Assembly: GCF_017922435.1 (NCBI RefSeq)
Contig: NZ_VDEZ01000003.1
Span: forward strand, 186,001-250,000
Direction: 5' to 3'
Source: Thalassospira sp. ER-Se-21-Dark
Lineage (GTDB): Bacteria; Pseudomonadota; Alphaproteobacteria; Rhodospirillales; Thalassospiraceae
DNA: 64,000 nt
This document shows positions 9,195-18,471 of the stretch, in pieces. How positions within the stretch are numbered: the first letter of the stretch is position 1; each line of letters starts with the position of its first letter. The position numbers and the translations under genes are program-made. The notes beneath the pieces are model-generated. The model did not search any database and was not told the origin of the DNA. It was given only the letters and a program-made list of their open reading frames with translations.

Positions 9195-10043
9195 TTACAT
9201 GCCGTCTTCGAAAGTAACCGTCACAACGCGGTTGCCCTGTTCGGGCACGCCGTCAGCAGTTGAAACCGGCACATTGGCCTCGCCGCTGATGCTGATTGCA
9301 AGTTTGCTTGCCGGAACACCCGCATCACGCAATGCCTTGACCACCGCATCAACGCGCGATTTGGCAAGGATGTCATTATACATCGCATCACCGGCACGGT
9401 CAGCATAGGCAACAAGGCTGATCATTTTCGGATCATATTTGCCATACGCCTCGACAATACCGTTCACAACAGACATCGCCTTGCTGTCGATGGCGGCACT
9501 GTCGAACCCGAAATAGACATTCATCGGAACCGGCATCGACATGGCGGCCATCGGGGCCGGGCCGGTATCAAGTTCGGCCTGTACGATGGCCAATGCCTGA
9601 TAGAATGCCGAACGGCAGTTATCAATGTCTTCCTGCTGGATGTTTTCTTCGAGTTCCTGCAACCAGCAATCAAAGCTGCTCTGTGCGCGTGCAGCGGCAC
9701 TGGCAGCCTTTTCACGGCCACCAGCCTCAAGGGCCGTCATCAGGTCAGCCCGGGCGACTTCAACCTCGGCCTCGGAACCTTCGGGCAGGTTACGTTCGGC
9801 AATTGCCTGCGGACCGGAATCCATGCCCATCGCCGCAGTCTTTGAACGGTTGGTGAAATAACGTGCATCGGCCCAGTCAGCCTCGTCATATTCTGCCTGG
9901 GCAAGGTCTGCATAATTCTGGTGAAGAGCTGCGTCAAAAGCCGATCCTTGGTCGGCCATATCGCGCACTCCGGGAATGTTCATGTTCGCGCACGCGCTCA
10001 GAAAGGCGGCGGCGGATACAACGGCAAGCAGTTTGGCTCTCAT
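9195..10043 (-). CDS. OmpA-family outer-membrane lipoprotein
   Basis: A 282-residue lipoprotein with signal peptide MRAKLLAVVSAAAFLSAC (lipobox LSAC). A helical middle region is rich in Ala/Glu with TPR-like spacing. The C-terminal OmpA peptidoglycan-binding domain (VYFGFDSAAIDSKAMSVV...LAKSRVDAVVKALRDAGV) includes the Asp/Arg pair that binds diaminopimelate. Start 10043 is chosen over an upstream in-frame start (10184) because AAGGAG and a perfect lipoprotein signal follow it. The likely role is envelope anchoring. Confidence 0.88.
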   Translation of the reverse strand: MRAKLLAVVSAAAFLSACANMNIPGVRDMADQGSAFDAALHQNYADLAQAEYDEADWADARYFTNRSKTAAMGMDSGPQAIAERNLPEGSEAEVEVARADLMTALEAGGREKAASAAARAQSSFDCWLQELEENIQQEDIDNCRSAFYQALAIVQAELDTGPAPMAAMSMPVPMNVYFGFDSAAIDSKAMSVVNGIVEAYGKYDPKMISLVAYADRAGDAMYNDILAKSRVDAVVKALRDAGVPASKLAISISGEANVPVSTADGVPEQGNRVVTVTFEDGM

Positions 10044-10474
10044 CGGTGTTACTCCTTGATCTGACCGACTATCGGGATCCCAATCCCATTCTATTTTTTC
10101 GGCCCTGCCGACATTTTTCCCAATGTCTTGCCGGGCCATATGGCGGGCCTTGTGGCCCGTCCTGTTCCATGCCGTTCTTGTCATAATCAGATCAGAAGAC
10201 CTGACCCCGAATTTCGATCCACCTCACGTCCATGGTCGAAGCCCCAAGACAACACAGATTGTGGATATAACTATCCCTAACCCAAGATATATAGAAGTCA
10301 AATTCATGAAAAAAAGCAGTGGGATAGAGAAAATTCACAATCGACAGGCATCCGGTCTCGCGGCCTGTCCTTTTGATTTGATCACGCAATCGCCAAAAAC
10401 ACAGCGACCCGATGGATCAAAAACAAATCCATCGGGCCGAACATCTCATCAGATCAAGACGATCATACGATGAC
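10044..10474. other. Intergenic region without a recognisable gene
   Basis: About 430 bp between two minus-strand genes. It holds the promoter side of the OmpA lipoprotein gene (AAGGAG just upstream of 10043) and, at its right end, the terminator hairpin of the AsmA-like gene. The open frames across it have no family features. A short AT-rich stretch lies at 10257-10320. Confidence 0.6.
10408..10436 (-). terminator. Terminator of the AsmA-like gene
   Basis: CCCGATGGAT/ATCCATCGGG stem with a 9-nt loop. On the minus strand it is followed by a short GTGTTTTTGG T-tract. Confidence 0.65.
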
Positions 10475-11308
10475 CTAGTCCGAGGAACCGCCAAACAGTC
10501 CCTTGACCGCGCCACCAAGCGCATCGGCACCTTCTTTCAGTTTGGTGCCACCGCCACTTGCAGCGCCACCAACCGCACCGACGACACCTTTGCCAAGGTC
10601 ACCGACGCCCTGCAACAGGCCATCAACATTCAAGCTTGAAACCGCCTTGAAGACGGCGGTGTTGATCGCTGTCAGGATTTCACTGGCAACCTGGGCCGGG
10701 GTCGCGCCGCCTTCTTCCTTGCCCACATCGGTCAGATGAATTTCCGGCAGGCTGGCAGACAGCTTTTTGCCCTGCAGGAAGTCTGCCGAAACGCCGACAT
10801 CACCGTTACGGACATAGACATTGTCGATAATGATTTTGGTTCCACCTGCGGCATCGTCGCCAGATGCGGCACCATCAGCCCCACCTGCCCCGGTCGGACC
10901 GGAAACACGTTGAACAAAGGCTTCGACGTTGCGCTGGATGGTTGCGATGTTTGAACTTCCGTTGCCCAGTTCGTAAATGACACTTGGCTGATCAACCACC
11001 ACTTCGATGATACGGATCGTGTCGCTGGTCAGGGTCGAACCATCAAGACGGACCGAGATATTACCAAGCGAGAACGCATAATCGGAGTTGAACCCGTCCG
11101 GATTGCCGACCACAAGCCCGTTAATCGCCGCGGTATTTTGCGTCGGCTCGATCGACACACCTTCAACCGCGACATCGGCCAGCGTCACACGCGTGCCTGC
11201 CTCTTCGATGGTGGATTTCACGATGTTATCAAGATTGACGTAAACATAGACGAGGGCCCCGACGACCAAAACGATGATCACGGCCAGACCAATCAGTATC
11301 TTTTTCAT
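10475..11308 (-). CDS. AsmA-like membrane-anchored protein
   Basis: A 277-residue protein with one N-terminal transmembrane anchor (KKILIGLAVIIVLVVGALVYVYV). This is followed by an AsmA-type periplasmic segment: GTRVTLADVAVEGVSIEPTQN and FSLGNISVRLDGSTLTSDTIRI form the typical short amphipathic strands. The C-terminus is Gly/Ala-rich (LGKGVVGAVGGAASGGGTKLKEG). AsmA-clan proteins are associated with phospholipid or envelope transport. At this size it is a short member. It ends near its own terminator (10408-10436). Confidence 0.75.
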   Translation of the reverse strand: MKKILIGLAVIIVLVVGALVYVYVNLDNIVKSTIEEAGTRVTLADVAVEGVSIEPTQNTAAINGLVVGNPDGFNSDYAFSLGNISVRLDGSTLTSDTIRIIEVVVDQPSVIYELGNGSSNIATIQRNVEAFVQRVSGPTGAGGADGAASGDDAAGGTKIIIDNVYVRNGDVGVSADFLQGKKLSASLPEIHLTDVGKEEGGATPAQVASEILTAINTAVFKAVSSLNVDGLLQGVGDLGKGVVGAVGGAASGGGTKLKEGADALGGAVKGLFGGSSD

Positions 11309-11443
11309 TGCCCGTTTCCTGCGTAGTGCCTCACCGAAAATACGCGAAATTCAACCCTTAGGGTGCAAATGGGGACGCATCCGGTTTCGTTCAACCAGAA
11401 GAGTTGCGCTGATCGGCCAGACAATCAAGTTATTTCACATGAC

Positions 11444-11479
11444 AAAACAGCGGATTAGGCTTCCCTGATCCGCTGTTTT
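11444..11479 (-). terminator. Terminator of xthA
   Basis: A perfect 12-bp stem, AAAACAGCGGAT (11444-11455) with ATCCGCTGTTTT (11468-11479), lies 24 bp beyond the xthA stop. Confidence 0.75.
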
Positions 11480-11502
11480 GAAATCTCGGCTAATCTGCAT
11501 GT

Positions 11503-12300
11503 TCAGAGATTGAATTCCACCACAACGGGTGCGTGGTCCGATGGTTTTTCCCAATCCCGGGCAATGTCATAAACCGATGCAGTGCGCACCGTTCCTGCCA
11601 TGTTTGGCGTCATCCAGACATGGTCCAGTCGACGGCCCTTGTTGCTTGCCCGCCAGTCGCGTGCGCGATAGCTCCACCAGCTAAACAGTTTTTCGGGCTC
11701 AGGAACCACTTCGCGAACAGCATCGATGAAATCTCCCGATTGGCGGAATTTCTCAAGGATTTCGACCTCTACCGGCGTGTGACTGACCACGCGCAGAAGC
11801 TGCTTGTGCGACCAGACATCATTTTCCGATGGTGCAATGTTGAAATCGCCAACCAGAACTGCCTTGCGGTTGGGATCGGTTGCCCGACGCTCGCCCCACC
11901 AGTTGGTCATTTCATCAATGAAGGACAGCTTGTGGGCAAACTTTTCGTTGATTGCCGGGTCGGGTTCATCCCCGCCAGCCGGGATATAGAAGTTATGAAG
12001 TTCGACGCCATTTTCGAACTTTGCCATGCAATGACGGCGATCTTCCTTGCCGCAGAAATGCTTGATGTCGGTTTCGACAAACGGCAGGCGCGATATGATC
12101 GCAACCCCGTTATAGCTTTTCATGCCGTGATTAAGGCGATGAACATAACCAGCCGCCTCAAAGGCATCATGCGGGAAATGCTCATCGGGGCATTTCAGTT
12201 CCTGCAAGCACAGCACATCGGGCTGCTGATCATTCAGAAACTTGATGACCTGTTCAATACGCAGTCGGACGGAATTGATATTCCAGCTTACGATTTTCAA
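11503..12300 (-). CDS. xthA: Exodeoxyribonuclease III
   Basis: AP endonuclease/3'-exonuclease of the EEP fold used in base excision repair. The 265 residues include KIVSWNINSVRLR, the LQELK metal-binding Glu, PAGGDEPD, VLVGDFNIAPSENDV, RLDHVWMTP and the SDHAPVVVEF His/Asp pair, so the active site is intact. The family start MKIVSWN corresponds here to TTG at 12300, preceded by GGAG about 9 nt upstream. A longer reading from GTG 12345 adds 15 atypical residues. Confidence 0.93.
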   Translation of the reverse strand: MKIVSWNINSVRLRIEQVIKFLNDQQPDVLCLQELKCPDEHFPHDAFEAAGYVHRLNHGMKSYNGVAIISRLPFVETDIKHFCGKEDRRHCMAKFENGVELHNFYIPAGGDEPDPAINEKFAHKLSFIDEMTNWWGERRATDPNRKAVLVGDFNIAPSENDVWSHKQLLRVVSHTPVEVEILEKFRQSGDFIDAVREVVPEPEKLFSWWSYRARDWRASNKGRRLDHVWMTPNMAGTVRTASVYDIARDWEKPSDHAPVVVEFNL

Positions 12301-12360
12301 AACGGGCTCCGTTCTTGCTCGATTGAGGATGGGTCCCTGCCCCACGATCCCCCCAACGGT

Positions 12361-13047
12361 CTATTTCAAGGTCACAGACAGTTCCGCAACATCTGCAATC
12401 ACCAAATCCATGCGATCACCACGGACAACCTGGCCAACGCCTTCGGGCGTTCCTGTAAACAGAAGATCGCCTGGTTTCAGTTCGATCAGGGTCGAAAGAT
12501 GTATCAGTGCATCCACCACCGGCCAGATCATTTTGGCCGTGGTGTCGTTCTGACGCACATTGCCATTGACCGACAATTTCAGGTTGGTTGCATGCGGATT
12601 GCCTGCATCGGCCTTGGGCTTTATGGCGGAAATGGCCGCACAGCCATCAAAGGATTTTGCCATATCCCATGGCAGGCGACGGTCCTTGAGACCCGCCTGA
12701 ACATCGCGGCGCGTCATATCAAGACCGGCAGCATAGCCAAAAATCGCATCTTCAACGGCGGCGCGATCCAGATCCTTGCCCCCCTTGGAAAGTGCAGCCA
12801 CCAGCTCGCCCTCATAATGCAGGTCTTCCGTGCCTGACGGATATGGCAAGTCACCATTTCCGACCACAAGGCAGTCAGTCGGTTTCATAAATACACAAGG
12901 CGGGGTGTCGGAAGGATCGGAACCCATTTCGCGGACATGTTCGGCATAGTTTTTGCCGATGCAGAAAATGCGATTTACCGGGAAAACGTCGTCGGTGCCC
13001 TGAACCGGAATGGTCGTCGGTGCAGGTGCGTCAAAGATCAAACTCAT
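12361..13047 (-). CDS. Fumarylacetoacetate hydrolase family protein
   Basis: A 228-residue FAH-superfamily enzyme, likely an acylpyruvase or 2-oxo acid hydrolase/decarboxylase. It has the motif IFCIGKNYAEHVREMG, the metal-binding EGELVAALSKGGKD (ExE...D pattern) and GDLLFTGTPEGVGQVVRGD. The start is MSLIFDAP at 13047; an upstream in-frame ATG at 13080 has weaker support. The FAH fold covers oxaloacetate decarboxylase/tautomerase and acylpyruvate hydrolase, and these cannot be separated from sequence alone. It lies 15 bp before the xthA long reading, with the same orientation. Confidence 0.87.
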   Translation of the reverse strand: MSLIFDAPAPTTIPVQGTDDVFPVNRIFCIGKNYAEHVREMGSDPSDTPPCVFMKPTDCLVVGNGDLPYPSGTEDLHYEGELVAALSKGGKDLDRAAVEDAIFGYAAGLDMTRRDVQAGLKDRRLPWDMAKSFDGCAAISAIKPKADAGNPHATNLKLSVNGNVRQNDTTAKMIWPVVDALIHLSTLIELKPGDLLFTGTPEGVGQVVRGDRMDLVIADVAELSVTLK

Positions 13048-13194
13048 GATGACCCCGTGTTGTTTATGCGAGATATGCAACAGTCATAAACAAGCACGGA
13101 TCAGAAAGAAACGCCCAATGCGCGTTGGCACGTATCTGCTGTCAGGAATTGTCAGGAGAAAGGATCATCGCACCCTCAGGCAGGTGCTGACAGA

Positions 13195-13584
13195 TCACTT
13201 GCGCTCCTCGCGCAGGATCATATCGCGAACTCTGGCCTTTGCGATCTGCAAGGCAGAAAACTGTTCCGGATCGTGGACAGCGGGCACAGCAAGGATCAAA
13301 AGTTTGGCGGTTTGGCCAGCATTGACATGAAGATGGTAACGCTGCCCCTGAAGGATCGAAATGCAGCCGTCATGGCCTCCATATACATTTCCATCGCCAT
13401 CACTGACCACGACGGTTCCGGACCGCACAAAGACAATCTCTTCGGCGTGACGGCTTTGAATGCCTGATACCACGCATGGCCCGTGCAAGACGACTTCGCG
13501 TGTTGCAAGCCCGGCCGCGACGTCATCATTTGCCGGGGGCGCGACACCCAGATCAGCAACAAGCGTTTTTGGCCGTCTTACCAT
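13195..13584 (-). CDS. Cupin-fold protein
   Basis: A 129-residue single-domain protein whose central part reads as a cupin: SRHAEEIVFVRSGTVVVSDGDGNVYGGHDGCISILQGQRYHLHVN. It keeps the His and Glu of the first cupin motif and a His in the second. A bound metal and small-molecule role is possible. It is transcribed toward the FAH gene with a 147-bp gap. The domain call rests on pattern only and the substrate is unknown. Confidence 0.65.
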   Translation of the reverse strand: MVRRPKTLVADLGVAPPANDDVAAGLATREVVLHGPCVVSGIQSRHAEEIVFVRSGTVVVSDGDGNVYGGHDGCISILQGQRYHLHVNAGQTAKLLILAVPAVHDPEQFSALQIAKARVRDMILREERK

Positions 13585-13682
13585 TTTGACACATCCCGAA
13601 ATTGAAACCGGTTTGGTTTAATGCCCGGGAAAGTGCCGGTAGCGACCACGTCACACCATCCACATATGGGGAGTGTATGAAA

Positions 13683-13713
13683 AAAGGGGTGATATACGCG
13701 CCATCACCCCTTT
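13683..13713 (-). terminator. Terminator of the 2-hydroxyacid dehydrogenase gene
   Basis: AAAGGGGTGA/TCACCCCTTT stem just beyond the stop at 13735, with T-rich flank on the minus strand. Confidence 0.75.
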
Positions 13714-13734
13714 GAAATCATTATGGAAAGCGGC

Positions 13735-14721
13735 CTAAAGCAATCCTTCGATCACGCGATCCGGTGGTGTGTGGCCGTCGACAAACGTCTTGATGTTGAT
13801 CAGGACCTTTTCGCCCATGTCAACGCGGCCCTCAATGGTTGCCGATCCCATATGGGGCAACAGAACCGCGTTTTGCAGCTCCAGAAGTTTCGGGTTCACC
13901 GCTGGTTCATGTTCAAACACGTCCAGTCCGGCACCGGCGATTTCACCATCGGCCAGCATCCGGGTCAGGGCCGGTTCATCAACGATTTCGCCGCGTGCGG
14001 TGTTGACCAGAATGGCATGCGGTTGCATCAGTTTAAGACGCCGCGCCGACAGCAAATGATAGGTCGCCGGCGTATGCGGGCAGTTGACCGAAATGACGTC
14101 CACATGGGCCAGCATCTGATCAAGGCTTTCCCAATAGGTCGCATCCAGTTCTTCTTCGATATCTGGATGTACACGGCGACGGTTATGGTAATGCACCGAA
14201 AGGCCGAAACCCTTTGCCCGGCGTGCCAGCGCGCGGCCAATACGGCCCATGCCGACAATGCCAAGGCGCTTACCCCAGATACGATGACCGAGCATAAGCG
14301 TCGGGCCCCAGCCTGCCCATTCCCCCTTGCGAATAAGGCGCTCGCCCTCTGCCAGACGGCGCGATACCGACAGGATCAGCGCCATGGTCATATCCGCGGT
14401 ATCCTCGGTCAGGACATCGGGTGTGTTGGTGACTGTAATGCCGCGCGAACGGGCTGTTTGCAGATCGACATGATCGACACCGGTGCCGAAATTGGCAATC
14501 AGGCGCAGATTGGGACCCGCATGGGCCAGAACTGCCGCATCGATCTTGTCGGTGACGGTTGGCACCAGCACATCGGCTTCCTTGACCGCATCAATCAGTT
14601 CCTGCTTGCTCATCGGCGCATCATCGATATTCAGACGCGCGTCAAACAGTTCCATCATGCGGGTTTCAATCGCTTCCGGCAGTTTCCGGGTCACGACGAC
14701 AAGCGGTTTTTTCTTGGTCAT
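13735..14721 (-). CDS. D-2-hydroxyacid dehydrogenase (glyoxylate/hydroxypyruvate reductase type)
   Basis: NAD(P)H-dependent reductase of 328 residues. It has NFGTGVDHVDL, the Rossmann motif GIVGMGRIGRALARRAKGFG, the catalytic Arg in VNTARGEIVDEPAL, the Glu in the DVFEHEP segment and the His in LLPHMGSAT. The gene order and length fit GyaR/GhrB enzymes that reduce glyoxylate or hydroxypyruvate. After the fingerprint comes NRRRVHPD, whose arginines suggest NADPH preference (inference). Glyoxylate from the malyl-CoA lyase at 36858 would be a plausible substrate. Confidence 0.9.
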   Translation of the reverse strand: MTKKKPLVVVTRKLPEAIETRMMELFDARLNIDDAPMSKQELIDAVKEADVLVPTVTDKIDAAVLAHAGPNLRLIANFGTGVDHVDLQTARSRGITVTNTPDVLTEDTADMTMALILSVSRRLAEGERLIRKGEWAGWGPTLMLGHRIWGKRLGIVGMGRIGRALARRAKGFGLSVHYHNRRRVHPDIEEELDATYWESLDQMLAHVDVISVNCPHTPATYHLLSARRLKLMQPHAILVNTARGEIVDEPALTRMLADGEIAGAGLDVFEHEPAVNPKLLELQNAVLLPHMGSATIEGRVDMGEKVLINIKTFVDGHTPPDRVIEGLL

Positions 14722-14921
14722 GTGCCGATCCTATGCGGTCTTTTAACTCTTTTTCAGACAAAATAAGGCATGGTGCATTTTTGTGCCCTGCCGCAGTGCA
14801 GTGATGCCATGCCGAAAGGTACAAAAGCAAGAATTTTGACGCACTTTTTGTAATTTTATTTCGCAACAGCGAATTATTACAAAACCAGCGCAAATGGAAT
14901 AAATGAAGGAATACCAACAAG

Positions 14922-15437
14922 ATGCCGCAGGTTTTGCGCAAATTTCTGTATCGCTTCATGGCCTTGGCGATTCTTGGCAGTCTGACCACCCCGATCGTGG
15001 CCAGCGCACAGGAATCGGGCCTGCCGATCCCGCGATTTGTCGCGCTGCGCTCTGACAAGGTATTTTTACGCTCTGGCCCCGGCCTTCGATACCCGAAAGT
15101 CTGGATTTATCACCGTCGCAATATGCCGATGGAAGTGGTGTCGGAATTCGACACCTGGCGCAAGGTGCGTGACTGGGAAGGCAGCGAAGGCTGGGTTCAT
15201 CAAAGCCTTCTGATCGGGTCGCGCCACGTCATCGTGACCGATGAAAACATCACGCTGTATTCCGCCGCCGACAAGAATGCCCGCAAGATCGCGCTGGTCT
15301 CGGCAAGTGTGATTGGCCGCATTGAAGACTGCCCGGCGACGGTCGATTGGTGTCAGTTGCGGTTTGGTGATTTCGAAGGCTGGGCGCCCCGCCACGGGTT
15401 CTGGGGTATCTACGAAGGCGAGAATGTCGAAGGATAA
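14922..15437 (+). CDS. Periplasmic SH3b-domain protein
   Basis: A 171-residue exported protein. The N-terminus is a signal peptide (FMALAILGSLTTPIVASAQ, cleavage after ASAQ). It is followed by two bacterial SH3 repeats: VFLRSGPGLRYPKVWIYHRRNMPMEVV...WRKVRDWEGSEGWVH and a second ending in GDFEGWAPR. SH3b domains usually bind cell-wall peptides. It is divergent from the dehydrogenase gene, with a 200-bp AT-rich promoter region between them. Two Cys (EDCPATVDWC) could form a disulphide. Confidence 0.82.
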   Translation: MPQVLRKFLYRFMALAILGSLTTPIVASAQESGLPIPRFVALRSDKVFLRSGPGLRYPKVWIYHRRNMPMEVVSEFDTWRKVRDWEGSEGWVHQSLLIGSRHVIVTDENITLYSAADKNARKIALVSASVIGRIEDCPATVDWCQLRFGDFEGWAPRHGFWGIYEGENVEG

Positions 15438-15477
15438 AACGCCTTCCTGCTAACCATTTCGGAAACCGAGATCAGGC

Positions 15478-16527
15478 TCACGCTTCGACAGAAATCCGAT
15501 TGGCCGGACGATCCGCACGACCACTGCCGCCCGATGTTCCGTTGCCACCGCTGTCATATCCGCCAAACCCGGTGGTCGCCAACGGTCGGGTTGTTCCGCT
15601 GTCTGGAACAGATTGGCCAAGGAAGTCTTGTGATTGGCTCTGATCGTCGTCTTCGGCGGTCGGATCGAAGAACGGATCTTCTTCCTGTTCGGGCACAGGA
15701 TCAGGACGCGGTTCTGGCAAGGCAATACCACCCACCGCGACTGTCTGGCTGGCAAGCTGTGCGGAAATATCGCCAAGATAGGCCTGCAGATTTTGCGCAA
15801 TGTTTGCCTGCGCATCCTCGCGACCAGATGGTGCCGATGCCGCCAGTTGCGCCTGGACAATGTTTTCACCGGCAACCTGCGAAACGCGGTTCTGGTCCTG
15901 CGCTGTTCGCAAACTTCCCTGATCAGCAGAAACGGAAATCTCGCGATCCCGAAGCGCTTGCTGCGCCTCGTCAACCAGCGCACGTGCATTGGAAACGCCC
16001 GTGCTGTCGGAAACATTTATCGCCGAAAGGCCGGTCGCCAGATCTTCGGAACTTGAAGCCGACAACTCCACATCAATACGATTGTCTGATGATGTACCGC
16101 TGCCAACCTGCAACGTAATCGTCTGATCCGATGTCAGAAGATCGCGGCCCTCAAAATTGCTATTGGCCGCAATATCGTCGATCCGGGTCAGATAATCTTC
16201 GATCTGTGCGTTTAACTGGGCGCGTTGCTGTGTCGACAGATCGCTGTTTTCTTCCGCGACCGTGACAAGCGCGTCAATTTCGTCAAGCGCATCGCCAATC
16301 CGCGAAATATCCGTGGAAGCCTGACCAAGAAGTTCACCCGCACTGCCCAAAGACCGGTTTAGTTGCGCATTGGTAGAACCTGCGCTGCGAAGCGGATCGG
16401 TATTACGGTTTGTGTTTTGATTGTTAGCGGAAAACTGGCTGCTTTCAGACGCAATCAACCGGTTCTGCGGGGCAATTGCGCGCGCAGTACTGGTATAAAT
16501 CGGCAACTGACTGGCCAGTGGTTCCAT
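15478..16527 (-). CDS. Orphan flagellin-like protein with disordered C-terminal tail
   Basis: A 349-residue protein resembling a flagellin D1 core: ISRIGDALDEIDALVTVAEE, LSTQQRAQLNAQIEDYLTRI, then DDIAANSNFEGRDLL and TITLQVGSGTS. A second helical half follows (ALVDEAQQALRDREISVSADQGSLRTAQDQNRV). It lacks the usual conserved D0 N-terminus (INTN...) and the terminal D0 helix. Instead it ends in about 100 residues rich in Pro, Asp, Gln, Ser and Gly. ATG 16527 is preferred to TTG 16578. No flagellar genes are adjacent. It may be a remnant, a surface filament variant or a regulatory homologue. Confidence 0.6.
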   Translation of the reverse strand: MEPLASQLPIYTSTARAIAPQNRLIASESSQFSANNQNTNRNTDPLRSAGSTNAQLNRSLGSAGELLGQASTDISRIGDALDEIDALVTVAEENSDLSTQQRAQLNAQIEDYLTRIDDIAANSNFEGRDLLTSDQTITLQVGSGTSSDNRIDVELSASSSEDLATGLSAINVSDSTGVSNARALVDEAQQALRDREISVSADQGSLRTAQDQNRVSQVAGENIVQAQLAASAPSGREDAQANIAQNLQAYLGDISAQLASQTVAVGGIALPEPRPDPVPEQEEDPFFDPTAEDDDQSQSQDFLGQSVPDSGTTRPLATTGFGGYDSGGNGTSGGSGRADRPANRISVEA

Positions 16528-16705
16528 TGTTTTTCCGCTCAAACAAGCCGGCAAAACAACTACGTGCTGCACGGGCAAAGGGACTGCGCATTTTCAATCC
16601 CTTGCCAACCTGACCATCCTGGTGTCCGGCGGAAATACCAACTGATAGTATAGTATATCAGTGAATAAAAATTAAGCCCCAAAGCGCACCGCTCTGCAAA
16701 CGGCG

Positions 16706-18097
16706 TCAACCGGCAGAAACGCGGCGCAAAATGGCGAATAATTCAAGATGCGACGACCACAGGAACTGATCGACCGGCACGACTTTGGTGATTTCATAGC
16801 CGCCATTCCGAAGAACCCGCATGTCCCGGCTAAACGTCGCCGGATTGCATGATACGGCAATGATCCATTCCGGCCCGTCGATCGCAAGTGTCTCTGACTG
16901 GGCAAGCGCCCCGGCACGCGGTGGATCAAACACCACAAGGTCAAAGCTGCTCAGTTCATCACCAACAAGCGGCTGGCGAAACAGATCGCGCTTTACGACC
17001 TTGACCGGGCTACCCGATTGCCCGACCGCATATTGCAGTAATTCCACGGCCCGCGGATCACTCTCCACAGCCGTGACCGAACGCCGCTTGCCCGAAAGGG
17101 CCAGTGAAAATGTAAAACTGCCCACACCGCAGAAAAGATCGGCAACGTTTTTGGGCGCGATATCAGCCAATGCCGACTTGATGGCCGCAACCAGTGCCTG
17201 TTCCCCGTCCTGGGTCGCCTGCAAGAAACCGCCCGGCGCAATCGCCACCTCGACACCTTCAAAACGGACAACCGGCAAATGACGCGCAGCAACCGGTTCA
17301 TCAGGACGATCACCGGTTTTCCAGCTCAGCCGGGCGATATTTTGTGCTTCCGCGAATTCCGCCAGATCCTGTCGCATATCAAGGTCGGGATCGTTGCTTG
17401 CCTGAATAAGCACATCCAGACCGCTATCGGTCAGGGTGACAAACACTTCCTTGATGTCGCGTGCATGTTCCGGCGGGCAGGCTTCAAGGAACATGACGAA
17501 TGCTTCGCGAAACGCCATCAGTTCCGGGCGCAATACCGCACAGTCGGGCACATTCAGGACCGTGTGACTGAACCGCCCATGGAACCCGACAAAAACGCCG
17601 GTTGCCCCTACATGCACCGAAAAACCGGCACGACGGCGACTTGCCGGCGGTGAAATTTCGACATCCCCGACAAGTATTTTGGCATCTTGCGGATCAATAC
17701 CGGCGCGCTGAACCGCGACAAGCGCCTTGTCGCGTTTCCAAGTGCGGTAATCGTCATCATTCATATGCTGCAGGGCGCAGCCCCCGCATTCCTTGAAATG
17801 CGTGCAGCGTGGCGTGTTATAGCCACTCGATCGTGCGATTTCGGCAACCACCTCTGCCCCATACCCATCGCCACGTTTCTGGCGAAGGGCAACGCGCACC
17901 TGATCACCCGGCAACACGCAATCCACATAGATCAAAACCGACTTTCCATCGGGCGTCGCGACATGGGCAATCCCATCGCCGCGCGCACCAATCTGTTCGA
18001 TGGTGACGTCTGCTTCAAACCCGATCAGCGGATCGCGCCGGGATGGCTGACGTTTGCGTCCTCCCCGTGCACGGGGATTGCGGTTATGGTGTTTCAT
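16706..18097 (-). CDS. SAM-dependent RNA m5U methyltransferase (TrmA/RumA family)
   Basis: A 463-residue uridine-5 methyltransferase. It has a basic N-terminus and a TRAM domain (DVTIEQIGARGDGIAHV). An iron-sulphur motif follows (CTHFKECGGCALQHM), then the SAM-binding segment VADLFCGVGSFTFSLA and the catalytic cysteine in IIAVSCNPATFSRDM. The Fe-S signature and TRAM domain favour the rRNA-modifying RlmD/RumA branch over TrmA. Which uridine is modified cannot be assigned. The start is MKHHNRNP at 18097; the upstream in-frame extension looks non-coding. Confidence 0.88.
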   Translation of the reverse strand: MKHHNRNPRARGGRKRQPSRRDPLIGFEADVTIEQIGARGDGIAHVATPDGKSVLIYVDCVLPGDQVRVALRQKRGDGYGAEVVAEIARSSGYNTPRCTHFKECGGCALQHMNDDDYRTWKRDKALVAVQRAGIDPQDAKILVGDVEISPPASRRRAGFSVHVGATGVFVGFHGRFSHTVLNVPDCAVLRPELMAFREAFVMFLEACPPEHARDIKEVFVTLTDSGLDVLIQASNDPDLDMRQDLAEFAEAQNIARLSWKTGDRPDEPVAARHLPVVRFEGVEVAIAPGGFLQATQDGEQALVAAIKSALADIAPKNVADLFCGVGSFTFSLALSGKRRSVTAVESDPRAVELLQYAVGQSGSPVKVVKRDLFRQPLVGDELSSFDLVVFDPPRAGALAQSETLAIDGPEWIIAVSCNPATFSRDMRVLRNGGYEITKVVPVDQFLWSSHLELFAILRRVSAG

Positions 18098-18471
18098 GGA
18101 CTCTCTCTGGGGGTGATCTTTGTCACACAATGACCGGCCTTTACTGCGGGTGCCGGATTTCCGCCTCAGATACAACACTTCACGTTTTCAGAACAGGGGC
18201 TAACACGGATTTATTATCGCCAAACCTGTATCAAAACCCTGTCCCGGAACAGTTTTTGGCAATTACCGTCAAAAATTAATCCGTAAATGCAGGCGACCAA
18301 CCCCTTAAAGTCGTGTAAGAATAACACCATAAACAAATAGTACCGGTTATCGGCCAGCAAAATACACTGGCATCTTTATCCATCGGTGCATGGATGTTTA
18401 CTGGTGATAACCGTATGCACACACATCCTGATCGGGGAGGATCAGCAAGGGTCGTTGTGTTTGGGGGAGAG
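18098..18471. other. Divergent intergenic region
   Basis: About 370 bp between the RNA methyltransferase gene (minus) and the sensor protein gene (plus). It is AT-rich at 18200-18360 and likely carries promoters for both. In-frame codons exist from ATG 18394 but the ribosome-binding signal favours 18472. No RNA gene or operator was recognised. Confidence 0.5.
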
